From Rhynchopus sp. YZ270_cl-10 (taxonomy: Eukaryota > Euglenozoa > Diplonemea > Diplonemida > Diplonemidae), in NCBI GenBank assembly GCA_964035575.1, contig OZ037877.1, positions 806,001 to 870,000 of the forward strand: a stretch of 64,000 nt of DNA, in the 5' to 3' direction. This document shows positions 10,232 to 20,431 of the stretch, in pieces. Position numbers and translations under genes: made by a program. The notes beneath the pieces were generated by a model that was given only the letters and a program-made list of their open reading frames with translations, did no database searches and was not told the origin of the DNA. Position 1 is the stretch's first letter. Every line of letters begins with the position of its first letter.

Positions 10232-11061
10232 AAGACCGAGAAGAAAGTGGAGTGGAGATTGCAGACAATGGCAACACAACCCGAGGCAACTACACTACTT
10301 CAACAATTTATCGAAAAAGAGGAGAACATAACACAAAATGTATCAGACAAAGTGAGGTTCCCATCAAAGATGCACTCTTAGTGATGAGAGATGTATCTGT
10401 ATTCCAAATATCTTTACATTTGGGTGAAAGAATGCGCGTTTGGATTCACGTGAGATGCAGTATCATATTTCAACCTTTCTTTTTTCTTTTTAGAGCAAAG
10501 CAAAATGATAAGACTGTTTTCTTCTTATTTTCCATTTTCCATTTTTCGTTTTTTGAGGCCTGATTATATTCAGGGATTTTTCTAATTCTGGATTGGGATT
10601 GGGATTTCGGAAAAATAAAAAAATTCCCTGAAAAAAATTCCCTGTTTTTCCCTACAGCAATTTCAGGTATATTCTACTCCACCCCACCCCCAGAGAGTTT
10701 CGCCTGTGGGATGCGATCGATCAACGCGATCAAATAAAGCGAAAAAAGGGGAAAAGGAAAAAAAAAAAGTCCCGGATTTTTGAGGAAAAAATTGGCTCTG
10801 CAGGCGGTTGCTGTAGTTGTGGGTGCGGATGTTCACGTCAGTTGCAGGCAAACGTCCAGCATCAGAGACATTTGAGGTTGTGCACAAGGAGAAGGAGAAG
10901 ACGTGTCAATCGCATTCAATTATGAGGGTTGGAAGACGGAGGAGATCTCAAATGTTGCGTACCGTGGCTTCGCCAGGAACCTTTGGGTGCCATGACTGCC
11001 GCTTCTTTCATAAATGTACCGACTGATAAGGCTAACACACTCCCCACCTGCCTTTTGTGCA

Positions 11062-11150
11062 TCAGGGGGAGAAAGCGCCACGCCTCCCTGCACTGGCAGG
11101 GAGTCGCGCGCGCGAAGCGCGCGCAGCGACCGCTTTTACGGGGGGAAAGC
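11062..11150 (+). repeat. GC hairpin cassette, copy 3
   Basis: Carries the CGCGCGCGCGAA-GCGCGCGC hairpin and the CGACCGCTTTTACGGGG tail shared with the copies at 1192 and 47800. Its 5' part is more diverged. Confidence 0.6.
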
Positions 11151-11483
11151 TCGGGACCCCAAATGACCCCCGGCGAGAGCCCTGACGACATATCGGGAAA
11201 TTTTTTTTTCCCCCCCACAAAAAAGTAAAAAAACAGCCCAAAAACTATACTAAAAAAACAGGGAATTTTTTGGATTGGGATTTCGGAATTTGGCCAAAAA
11301 GGGACGGATTTAGAGATATCCTTGATTATATTCTTTAAGGCTGAGTGCCGTCTGTAAGCGTCTTCACATTTTTCGCTAGTGCCCATTGCTCCTTTTTCTG
11401 TTGCACCCTTTCTTTTTGATTCGTTTTAGTCTCTCTCCACAATTTGTCTTTTTTGTATTTCAAGTCACAATTTTTTATTATTA

Positions 11484-11572
11484 GATGCAAACCACGAAAT
11501 GGATGTAGGACTGCATGGTTGGGGTCCACCCATGGTGCACCGGTCATGTACCAAGGTATTTTGTATTTCAAC
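11484..11572 (+). repeat. Structured 'GGACTGCATGG' repeat, copy 1
   Basis: One of five longer copies in the window (also 25498, 30626, 43875, 51028) of a roughly 90-120 bp element. It begins CAGATG(T)AAACCACGAAATG, has GTAGGACTGCATGGTTGGGG, and ends TTTTGTATTTCAA. Copies are all on the + strand. Partial 3' halves occur at 35297, 44420 and 61624. Confidence 0.75.
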
Positions 11573-12545
11573 ACTCAGGAGTGCACAAGCCGTGTATGCA
11601 AATTGTATACCTAGTGTATACTGGGATTGTGCAGAAATTGTGTAGATCTGACTATAAATAAAAAGTTTGGATTGTACACCAAATAGTCTGATCTTTACAC
11701 TGTGTATTTTTCATTGTGTAGATCTGACTATTTTGTAGAGATCTGACTATAACCCTGTGTATATGTGTACACATTTTACTGTCACCCAATATATTTATCC
11801 TGATCATTTCTCCACAAATCGTTATTGAATCCTACAAACGGGGGACGGGGGAGGGAGGGTTTCTAACGCACACTCTTTCCAGAGCGGCAATTTCAGAATA
11901 TTTCATTTCCCCCCTAAGTACATTGAGACTTTATTACCACGTTGTGGGCGAATGTCGATACAACAGTAAACAGTGTTCGTACATCTTTGGTCTCTTACGG
12001 CAGTCCCCCCTACAGGAAGAGAGGGCTTGGTAAATGACTGTGTGTCTGCTTTTGGTTTTCTTGTCAGCAGCTCGGTAGGTGCGGCACTCTGTAGTTTGAG
12101 AACTCCATGGAAAGGGTAAGTGCCTGCGTCCTCACAGAGATGTTTCCCAAGGTGTTTCCCACCCCCCAACCAACCTCACTTTTTAGACCTCTCGTGATCC
12201 CCGATTCGGTCGCACCAAAAGTTATATATTTCCTCCCCTATCCTCCCGGAGCAAAACAGAACCAACCAATTTTTATTTAAAGCTGTGTATGGGTGTGGGG
12301 ATATCCGCACCTTTTGCGCCAATTCTTTTTTTGGAAAAAAAGTGATACAAAAAATCCACAGCTAGGAACTGCCCTGCTTCATACACGTTTTTATTTTATG
12401 TTTCACAGGTGAGCGGCGCTTACGCGTTGTGTCATGAAAGTTTTAAAAAAAGATTAATATATCCACACCCTTAGTGTGATCTCCAAATGCTTCATTTACC
12501 TGCGGCCAAGGGTGGGTTTCCCCTGCCCCTCGTAAAGCCCACTCC

Positions 12546-12773
12546 TACACGACGACACTTGTCACGACATGACAAGCGACTTGTACATGTAAAGTGTAAT
12601 GCGAAAAACTGGTAACATGTCATTTTACATGGCATATGACGTGGAAATCAATGCTTTACACAGTGATGCAATGGCATGTACATGTCATATGACATGGTAT
12701 GACATGTTAAGGAAATGACATGTACAACAGATGTTAATTCGCATGCATGTGTCATGACAAATGTCGTCCTGTA
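12546..12773. repeat. Palindromic TGACAAGT-type foldback element
   Basis: The ends TACACGACGACACTTGTC and GACAAATGTCGTCCTGTA are imperfect inverted repeats. The interior is a run of ACATGT, CATATG and TGACATG palindromes. It resembles 25963-26070, 42167-42241 and 43533-43671. No clear target duplication was seen. Confidence 0.6.
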
Positions 12774-12919
12774 TCCTCCCTCCCGCCCCTCCCATCATTC
12801 AGTTTCAAAAAATAAGGGTCATCGATTGCAGTTTCTACCTACCCCACCACCAGTATTATTCCCACCTTTGCCAGGCTTTGTTTTGAAAATTAATTTTAAC
12901 TGATTTTACACACACAGCA

Positions 12920-14203
12920 ATGGACGCATATTACCAGACGCGGAATTGGCGGGTGTTGTTAATGCTGTATTTTGTTTATGTCGCCTTCGTAGCAAGCAGA
13001 CGTCCCTTCGGGGTCACGCGGCGTGCCCTGGAGGAGGATCAACATCTCTCCGCTTGGCAGCTTGGCATGATTGACACCGGGTTTCTTGCGATGTACACTT
13101 TGGGGCAGATTTTTTATGGCACCATTAAGGCCCATCTCCGACCACGTTCTGCGATCACATTGGGTCTTTCAGTGTCGGCAGTGTCTTTGCTGCTGTTTTC
13201 TCGCTCTTCGGGGTTTTATCCGCTGTTTATTTTGTGGAGTTTAAATGGGCTCGCAAATTCCCCTGGATGGCCGACGTGTATGAGGATTCTTACTCCATGG
13301 ATTCACCCGGCGGAGCGGGGGTGGGTGATGGGGGTGTGGGCGAGTTGTCAGGCCGCGGGAGGGGTGGTGGGGAATGCTGCGGCTTCGTTCACTTTGGGGA
13401 GGATGGGATGGAGGAATGCGGTGGCGCAGGCGGCAGGGCTGGTGGGCGTTGTGGCGTTCGTAGCGTGGCAGCAGATCATAGAACATCCTAGCCACGCTGG
13501 GTTCTGTGAAGCTGGGAGCGACGCAGTTGACGCAGAAAACGACGTCCCAGAAACCAAAGACAAAAACAGCGACAAAGGCGAGCCATTCGGCGCCCTATCT
13601 GCCCTCCGCGTCCCCGGGGTCATCCCCGTCGTCGCCTCCCACTTCTGCGAGAAGATGATCCGCTACACCCTCCTCTTCTGGCTCCCCTACTACCTCACCA
13701 CCCGCCTGCATTATGACGCAGTTGCCAGCGGATATGCGGCTAGTGCATTTGACATAGGCGGTGTGGCCGGCAGCATCGTCAGTGGTGGTGTCGCGGATCG
13801 ATACGCAAACGGGTCACGCCGTGTCTCGGTGTGTGTGCTCTTCCTCTTCGCTGCAGGCCTCGCCCTCCTCCCCTTCGCACTGTGTCCCACCCTCCTAATG
13901 AGCTCCCTCATGCTGCCAATCCTAGGTTGCTTCTTTATTGGGTTTTTTCTTCTCGGGTTTGACTCGCTGCTGACAGGGGCAGTGATCCAGGATATAGCGC
14001 AAAAGGGTGGTGTCGCTGCGCACGTCTCCGCAATATCTGGTGTGATTGGCGGGTCAGGTTCCTTCGGGTCCATCCTGCAGGGGCCGATCACGGCAGGAAC
14101 GATACGCCACCTCTCCTGGGAGTGGCTGTGGTTTACGTTGTTTGCTTTGGTGTTGGTGGCTAGTGCGAGTCTTGTGCCGTCGGCATGTAAGGTATGTGGT
14201 TGA
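12920..14203 (+). CDS. MFS sugar-phosphate exchanger, SLC37-like
   Basis: 427 residues with about 12 hydrophobic segments and a hydrophilic central loop (about 195-225), as in major facilitator proteins. SLC37-type (organophosphate:phosphate antiporter) features include YVAFVASRRPFGVTRRAL in the first helix region, NGLANSPGWPTCMRIL followed by an ERGWVMGVWASCQAAGG block in the middle of the N-half, and GYAASAFDIGGVAGSIVSGGVADR in the C-half. It would exchange sugar phosphates or glycerol 3-phosphate for phosphate at an internal or plasma membrane; the substrate is not determined. The ATG follows ACACACAG with only two bases between, a probable trans-splice acceptor (AG at 12916-12917). It lies between two receptor genes but need not be related to them. 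Confidence 0.85.
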   Translation: MDAYYQTRNWRVLLMLYFVYVAFVASRRPFGVTRRALEEDQHLSAWQLGMIDTGFLAMYTLGQIFYGTIKAHLRPRSAITLGLSVSAVSLLLFSRSSGFYPLFILWSLNGLANSPGWPTCMRILTPWIHPAERGWVMGVWASCQAAGGVVGNAAASFTLGRMGWRNAVAQAAGLVGVVAFVAWQQIIEHPSHAGFCEAGSDAVDAENDVPETKDKNSDKGEPFGALSALRVPGVIPVVASHFCEKMIRYTLLFWLPYYLTTRLHYDAVASGYAASAFDIGGVAGSIVSGGVADRYANGSRRVSVCVLFLFAAGLALLPFALCPTLLMSSLMLPILGCFFIGFFLLGFDSLLTGAVIQDIAQKGGVAAHVSAISGVIGGSGSFGSILQGPITAGTIRHLSWEWLWFTLFALVLVASASLVPSACKVCG

Positions 14204-14548
14204 AATAATAGGGGAAATTTTGTGAGTGGACATTTGTGTTGTTTGAGTTTGAGGATCTGGTTTAGAATGTGCCATGTACCATCCATACAGGAACGTGACA
14301 CCCGTCAGCAGAGCAAGGAGACAGCAAGTCTTGACAACTGAGCCGTTCCCCTTGCCTGTGTACGGAGGCGTTTACCCTTTCAACTTTCACCCGATCGACG
14401 CATTCCTGTTGGTGAGACAATGTCCCTCTCCACACCCAAATCCGACAAAGCAGGAAAGTGAAGCCGCATTCGTTCGTGTATCTGCAGGTGTTCTGGGTAC
14501 GGCTTGAAACCGTTCGAGTTGTCTAAGTCCCGCCCATCCGCAGGAGCA

Positions 14549-15016
14549 GCGTTGGGTGGTCAGCCGTCGTGTGTGCGGTCTGCCGTTCGATGGTGACACA
14601 CTCACTTGAACGGCTTGAACGGAGACGGCATCCCTGACTCTGGTTGGTCTCCCTTCTCCATCTGAGGACGATATTGATGAACGTTGTGACACCGTACCTG
14701 CAGTCGAAGGGGTCCAATGAGGGTGCTTTCTTTGACCCGAGGACGTTGGACGCAATGAGCCACACAGAGGCGTGGATGAAGGGGTTCAAGCTGTTGATGC
14801 GTCTGTACAAGGAGGGAAGCGATCCTGTGGCGAACAGATGTGATGGACGCGACGGCAACAACAGGTACAGCCATGCTGGGTACAAGTTCCAGAATGGAAC
14901 ATGTGCGTTCTACTCTTTCTGGTCGAGCTACGCTATGATCAAGTCACACACTCTTGACTCCTTCGCAAAACCGAACCTGAAGCACACAGTGTTCCCTGGG
15001 TCGACTGAGGCGAACA
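14549..15016 (+). pseudogene. Truncated relic of the receptor gene (solute-binding domain)
   Basis: Corresponds to 16200-16770 of the downstream receptor. It starts at the CGTCGTGTGTGCGGTCTGCC stretch, lacks internal segments (around 14600 and 14650), and has an almost identical run from about 14690 to 15012. It has no start, no signal peptide and no membrane or cytosolic part, and breaks off into unrelated sequence after GGGTCGACTGAGGCGAAC. The near-identity suggests a recent duplication or gene conversion from the intact copy. Confidence 0.9.
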
Positions 15017-15826
15017 TTGGGTACCCACCCAAATTATCCACCAAGGTTGGTGATTTGGGCTATTGTTGACACAAGAAAGAAAAATGAACGGAGAATAAAC
15101 CATCATTTACACTATTTTTTCACCTCACCCCCACCTTTTTTCACTATACGTTCGCCTCAAATAATATTGTTCCGACGCCACATCTTCTTCTTCGACACCA
15201 ATACATCATGTACGTGTTGTTGTTCAGATGTGTGCACAAGAGACAAGTTTTAAGTTTTTTTTTTTTTAAATTTCGCCACCCCCCGCCCCCCTTTTTTAAC
15301 TCAGGCAGCAGTCGCTAGTTACTGGGAAGATCAATCAGGGCAGCCCTTACAGACACGTGTCGAAGTGCGCCCTGTACTTCCCCTTGCCTACTAGACGAGT
15401 AATAGGGCACCTAGGTGTAGTGTTGACTCATTAGGGATCGGGTGGTACCTCCAGTGTGTGATAACCTTCGTTTCCCAGAGTTAGCCATCCCAGCACTTTT
15501 TACCCTCAGGCCAAGACCTTCACAGAGTTTCTGGAGGAAGTGCCACGAAAAGATCCCCGGATGCAGTTTCAGGTCCAGCCCACGACATGCAATATAAATA
15601 ATACATGAATGCAAATAATACTCGCGGTGGGTATTTGTGTTTTGTTTTATGCATTTTATGCTGATCTCGTAACTTGTCTAAGTTTTACCCATCCCCGTTT
15701 ACAATAAACAAAGATCCCACCAACCCACCTGTTTATCCATATTTCCCTCACCCTCTTCCCACATCACCACCGCCCACAGGTTGCTATACTACTACACGTC
15801 AGCTGCTCAGTGTTTGTGAGGTGGGC
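15017..15826. other. Intergenic and leader region of the second receptor
   Basis: No gene seen. The last 170 bases (CCACCTGTTTATCCATATTT, then CCCACAG with AG at 15778-15779) are the probable leader and splice acceptor region of the receptor at 15827. They are repeated at 22255-22425. Confidence 0.6.
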
Positions 15827-18526
15827 ATGATGTCGTTGCCACAGAGGCTTCTTGCGGTGGCACTGTGTGTGGGGCTGTGCAGTGCAAAGCAGTATGATGG
15901 TGTCGAGGTCAAGGTGCTCACACTTGGGTACATGAGTGACACGTTCAGAGTGCATGCTCCAAAGTGGGAGGCGTTGACAGGAGCCAAGGTGTCGTTCACA
16001 CTGAAGGACGTTTTCAGCGATGTCATTGACGAAGTCCACGCTGAGGGCGAGAGTGGTATCGGGCACGATGCCTACCTGTTCACGTCGACGGTGATGCCGG
16101 AGCTTGCGGACAAGGGCTACCTTGCAGACCTGACAGATTTGGTGAAGAACGATGTCCAGCTGGACTGGACAGACATTGTTCCATTCATCCGTACGAACAA
16201 CGTTGGGTTCAACCGTCGTGTGTACGGTCTGCCGTTCGACGGTGACGCACTGCTGCTGGTGTACAGGTCGGACCTGATGGCGTCTCCGCCACAGACTGTT
16301 GAAGAGCTTGTGAATGAGGCGATCCGTCTGAACGGACAGGATTTGAACGGAGACGGCATCCCTGACTCTGGTTGGTGTGACTGCTGGGGTCCGTCTGAGG
16401 ACGGCACTGTGTACTACATCATGGGTGACATGTTGATGAACGTTGTGACGCCGTACCTGCAGTCGAAGGGGTCCAATGAGGGTGCTTTCTTTGACCCGAG
16501 GACGTTGGACGCAATGAGCCACACAGAGGCGTGGATGAAGGGGTTCAAGCTGTTGATGCGTCTGTACAAGGAGGGAAGCGATCCTGTGGCGAACAGATGT
16601 GATGGACGCGACGGCAACAACAGGTACAGCCATGCTGGGTACAAGTTCCAGAATGGAACATGTGCGTTCTACTCTTTCTGGTCGAGCTACGCTATGATCA
16701 AGTCACACACTCTTGACTCCTTTGCAAAACCGCACCTGAAGCACACAGTGTTCCCTGGGTCGACTGAGGTGAACGTGGACGGGAAGCTGACACAGTGCAC
16801 AGCGAAGGAGTGCCCGTATTCAACAAAGAAGGACAAACAGGGACGCATGATCAACAGTGCCCCGTTTGCTGCGTACGGAGGGTTCATCGGGACTGTTGCG
16901 AACCACAGCAAGAACGTGCAGGCAGCGTACGACTTCCTCTCGTACTGCAACAGACCTGAGAACTCTGCCTACGACGTGATCAACGACGATGGTCTTGAGC
17001 CGTGGAGAACGTCGCAGCTGCTGCCACAGTTGTGGGAGTCGAAGTTGCCAAAATACCTTGTGTCCTCGTTCTTGTCGACAACACGTGAAATCCTGAACAA
17101 TGAGAACGTTGTGATTGACCTGCGTATTCCTGGTGCAGCAGACTTCATCACAGAAGCAGGGAAGATTGTGGACCTGGCAATGCGTGACGTGATCACAGTG
17201 GAGCAGGCACCACAGGCCTTGCAGGATGCATGGGACGCTGTGATTGAGAAGAAGGGAGGACGGGAGACCCTGCTGCCGCTGTACAGGAAGTCGCTGAACC
17301 TCCCACCCCTGCAGAAGACGGCACTGCTGAATGTTGGCGACGACTTTAAGCTTGAGGGGTGGCACATTGCGCTTATCATTGTTGGTGCGGTACTTATTCT
17401 GGTCATCATTGCTGGTGCTGTGGTGCGTGCGAGACGCAGCCAGAGCATGTACGAGAAGCAGTTCAACAACAACGTGATTGCAGAGCGGTGTGCGTCTGCG
17501 ATTGCTGCGATGGAGTTTGAGAAGGTGGAGTATCTGAACAAGCTTGAGAACCCGAATGGGATCCAGAAGGCCTTTATGCACATCATCAAGCGTATCCAGG
17601 AGTACAAGGCGTACATGCCGCAGGCGCTGTTTGCTGAAGATGACACAGAGGACCAGGAAGAGTCTCAGACGAGAAGTGACTCGCACAGCAAGAAATCTGG
17701 GACAGTATCATCTGCGTCAAGAAGCTCTCGGCACACACAGTCGGCGATTGCCGGTTCCACGAAGGTGTCGCAGCAGTTGCGCATGGCTGCCACGAAGAAG
17801 AAGTGTTCTGTCTTCTGTGTGTACACCACTGCAGCGAAGAAGGGAGATCCGCAAGAGATCTGCAGAACATCGAATGTCATTCTGGATGGGCTCGCATCTG
17901 TGACGTCGTCGGGCAACAACGGAGTCATGCTGTACACTAGCGGCGACTACACCACGATCACACTGAACGCTGCATCGCAGTGTGCCACCCATCAGGTGAA
18001 GGCGTGCCACGTGGGGCTTCTTCTCAAGGACACCGTGTCTGCTTCGCTGCCCAAGGATGTGCCACTTGGCATGGGTGTTGCGACTGGCGCGTCTACTGTT
18101 GCCAACTGCGGTACAAAGTCTGTGAAGGCGTTCATGTGTCTTGGCGATGTGGTTGGGAAGTCACGTTACCTGGCGAAGACTTGTCTGAAGTACACAGGGT
18201 CGATGCTCTTCTTTGTGGATGCGACGATCAACGAAACCGCCACAGGACAGGTGGAAGCAGAGGCCGTTGGTGTGTTTTCTTCTGACTTTGAGCTGAAGGG
18301 CGCACACCAGGTGATGTACAATGTGCTGGATATGCAGAGGGGTGCTGGTGACGAGTGGATGTACGAGCTGGGTGACAAGGTGAACCAGGTGAGTGCCTCT
18401 TTTGCCGCCCTTGTTGAGGGACAGAGCAACCAGGAGCATCTTGAGGTCATTTCTGCATCTTACAAGGAGAAGCAGGGCGCCATTTATGAAGAAGTTGTGA
18501 AGACCCTGAGAGTGCGTTTTTCTTGA
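15827..18526 (+). CDS. Receptor with extracellular solute-binding and cytosolic cyclase-like domain, paralogue 2
   Basis: 899 residues from the ATGATG at 15827; the open frame continues upstream but with no ATG. Signal peptide about 1-20 (LLAVALCVGLCSA). A family 1 solute-binding domain spans about 23-500, with the EF-hand-like loop DLNGDGIPD at 172-180, two NGTC/CDGRD Cys-containing stretches and YGLPFDGDALLLVYRSDLM. The membrane span is about 512-533. The cytosolic part starts with CASAIAAMEFEKVEYLNKLENP and EYKAYMPQAL, a lead-in seen in protist cyclase-like proteins, then a degenerate class III cyclase region (about 656-820: CSVFCVYTT, YTSGDYTTITLNAA, LGMGVATGAS, FMCLGDVVGKSR). The first catalytic Asp is missing. 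It is closely related to 7550-10231, and relics at 14549 and 22255 derive from this copy's lineage. Confidence 0.92.
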   Translation: MMSLPQRLLAVALCVGLCSAKQYDGVEVKVLTLGYMSDTFRVHAPKWEALTGAKVSFTLKDVFSDVIDEVHAEGESGIGHDAYLFTSTVMPELADKGYLADLTDLVKNDVQLDWTDIVPFIRTNNVGFNRRVYGLPFDGDALLLVYRSDLMASPPQTVEELVNEAIRLNGQDLNGDGIPDSGWCDCWGPSEDGTVYYIMGDMLMNVVTPYLQSKGSNEGAFFDPRTLDAMSHTEAWMKGFKLLMRLYKEGSDPVANRCDGRDGNNRYSHAGYKFQNGTCAFYSFWSSYAMIKSHTLDSFAKPHLKHTVFPGSTEVNVDGKLTQCTAKECPYSTKKDKQGRMINSAPFAAYGGFIGTVANHSKNVQAAYDFLSYCNRPENSAYDVINDDGLEPWRTSQLLPQLWESKLPKYLVSSFLSTTREILNNENVVIDLRIPGAADFITEAGKIVDLAMRDVITVEQAPQALQDAWDAVIEKKGGRETLLPLYRKSLNLPPLQKTALLNVGDDFKLEGWHIALIIVGAVLILVIIAGAVVRARRSQSMYEKQFNNNVIAERCASAIAAMEFEKVEYLNKLENPNGIQKAFMHIIKRIQEYKAYMPQALFAEDDTEDQEESQTRSDSHSKKSGTVSSASRSSRHTQSAIAGSTKVSQQLRMAATKKKCSVFCVYTTAAKKGDPQEICRTSNVILDGLASVTSSGNNGVMLYTSGDYTTITLNAASQCATHQVKACHVGLLLKDTVSASLPKDVPLGMGVATGASTVANCGTKSVKAFMCLGDVVGKSRYLAKTCLKYTGSMLFFVDATINETATGQVEAEAVGVFSSDFELKGAHQVMYNVLDMQRGAGDEWMYELGDKVNQVSASFAALVEGQSNQEHLEVISASYKEKQGAIYEEVVKTLRVRFS

Positions 18527-19470
18527 AGAACATCACTGTGTTTATTTTTTTTTTATTTTTTTTTTTTGGGGGGGGGGCGACCCCGACCCTGACCCCGACC
18601 CCGGGTCGAGGTCGATAGGTTGCCTTGCTGACACTCGCTCCGATATTGAGTGTTATGAAGCAAGAAAACACACCCCCTCCCCCAACTTACAAAGTACTAC
18701 AATGAAATGCAATACAAAACAAACAGAGTAGCAAAAACAAAAACAAAAACAAAACAAACAAACAAACAAACAAACGTACAAACTCCCCACCCCTCTCCTC
18801 CCTTCTCCTCCTTTCCCCATATGAATAAGTGTAAACAGAACCTGTCCTCGGACAGGGTGATTACAAACAAGAGCATGTATCTGTGTGCATATAACGTCAG
18901 AATACTGTCGCAGCCCCCAGTTCACCTCATCCAAACTTCTTCGCCCCTATTGAGCATTTTTAAAGACCACCAAAAAAAAAAAAAAAAGAAGAAAAAAGCA
19001 CAACACAAAAAACAACAAAAGCTTTCATTCAAAAAAGCCCCTTTTTTGAGCGATTTTTTATTTTTGTCAAGAGATAAGAAGCTGTTCATAACAGTGTCAT
19101 TTTCATGTCACTGCGCTTTTTACCAGAAGATTTACAACTGGGGAAAAAAAACTAGACACTATCATTCGCCAACTGATCTTGACAACAATAGCAATAACAG
19201 TGTTTTTCGTTGAACGCAGCCCACTAGGGGTAAAACTCTGTTTGGCGCAAGGTGAAAGGATTCAAGGGAAATATTGTTACAAGATCTGATCGTTGGCTTT
19301 CTTTTTGTCTAATTTCTTAATACACTATGTGTTGGGAAAAAGGAAGTATCGTGGTGCTCATCCTCTGGTGTCTACTAATACAACCAAGTTTCAAGAATAA
19401 AGAAAGAAGTAACTATGCAATCGCCAGGGCTAGTCCTAACTTTTTCTTCTTTTTTCCTTTTATTTCACAG
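18527..19470. other. Intergenic, low complexity
   Basis: Poly-T and poly-G runs, a short GACCCC/GACCCT tandem (about 18571-18602) and an AAAC microsatellite (about 18740-18775). No gene seen. Confidence 0.55.
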
Positions 19471-20164
19471 TTTAATAAAGTATACGAAGGATTCGGCCTT
19501 TAGCGTGATTCTTTATAATGATAATTACACGCCGTGGGTTTTTCGCAAATAAAAACCGCGCAAATTGAACTTTATTTCACACGAATTTATTAGGAGTGGT
19601 GTGATTCAGGGGGTACGGAGAACCCACGGACAACCCACGGAAGAACCACGGGGGAACCACGGAGAACTGTTTCGGGCTATATTAAGATTTGCGGAGCACC
19701 TTCGGGGGAACCACGGAGAATCCGTTTGGTGATCACACCACGGAGCGTGATTTTTTTTTTGTTTTTTTTTTCACGCTCAAGCAGGGGGTTTTTTTTAACG
19801 ATACTTGTACCGTTTTGGGCCTAGAAATTGAGCTGTAATTGTGCTCAGTTGTGTGTACTTCTGAGGAAGTGTGCGAACTTGCGGAGTACTTGTGGGTACG
19901 TGTGTGTGAGTGTGCAAAAAATTCATCGATGAGTTCACCAATTTTTTGCAGGTTCCCAGCGAGGGTAGCAGGGCTGGAGGACCCTCCAGCCTTTGTTGGC
20001 CTCCCTCCAGCCCCCCCAGCGGGAGTCCCGCTAGCCTCGCTAGGGCCCGGTAGCGCTGGCGGGGGAGGTAAGGAAAGATACCAGGAGGGACGCAAACTTG
20101 TTAGTTATTGCACAATAAATGAGTCACGCTAAAAGTGCCAAATCCTTTCGTATACTTTATTTAA
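19471..20164. mobile_element. Foldback element with about 40-bp inverted ends
   Basis: Left end TTTAATAAAGTATACGAAGG (19471-19490) continuing to TTTAGCGTGA. Right end 20121-20164 is the reverse complement with small indels (GAGTCACGCTAAAAG to GTATACTTTATTTAA). TTAA occurs at both outer edges, but a clean target duplication cannot be fixed. The interior has CCACGG(A)GAAC tandem degenerate repeats (19615-19720) and a chain of short perfect hairpins at 19966-20068 (for example GCTGGAGG-ACC-CTCCAGC and GCGGGA-GTCCCGC). No gene was seen. Confidence 0.65.
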
Positions 20165-20431
20165 CTTGAAATAGTATTACGTATTCCTTACGTAGTACAA
20201 AGGCTTCGGCCAACATTGAGTACATACCCTATTAACCCCAAGTGGTTCTTAGGCGATTGTCGACACAAATTGTCGACACAAAAAAAACAAAGTTTCAGTT
20301 TCATCTGGGGTTACACCAAATGTCTCTGAACAACAAGCCTACACCCAATACACATTTTTTTTTTTTAAATATTTATCTACCTTACACATGTTTGATTGTA
20401 GCAGTGCTTCCGCACGAATACTCTGATTGTT

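Larger units (their letters stand above)
10232..12919. other. Intergenic, repeats only
   Basis: No gene was recognised. It contains a dispersed element just after the receptor stop (10245-10326, core GGCAACACAACCCGAGGCA), a TTGCGTACCGTGGCTTCGCC repeat at 10952-11000, a GC hairpin cassette (11062-11150), a 90-bp structured repeat (11484-11572), three TGTAGATCTGACTAT motifs (11640-11755), and a palindromic element (12546-12773) ahead of the transporter. Confidence 0.6.

Noticed and set aside
10228-10563. Frame immediately after the first receptor stop
   Set aside because: It starts at TTG and consists of the dispersed CCGAGGCAACTACAC element, which also occurs at 5619 and 62242 without that frame.
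15764-18450. Long antisense open frames over the receptor genes
   Set aside because: They are shadows of the + strand coding sequence with Arg/Ser/His-rich composition and no domain content. The same holds for antisense frames over the transporter, phosphatase and FN3-like genes.
18571-18602. Telomere-like GACCCC/GACCCT tandem
   Set aside because: Only a few units, imperfect and internal, and not a known telomere repeat.
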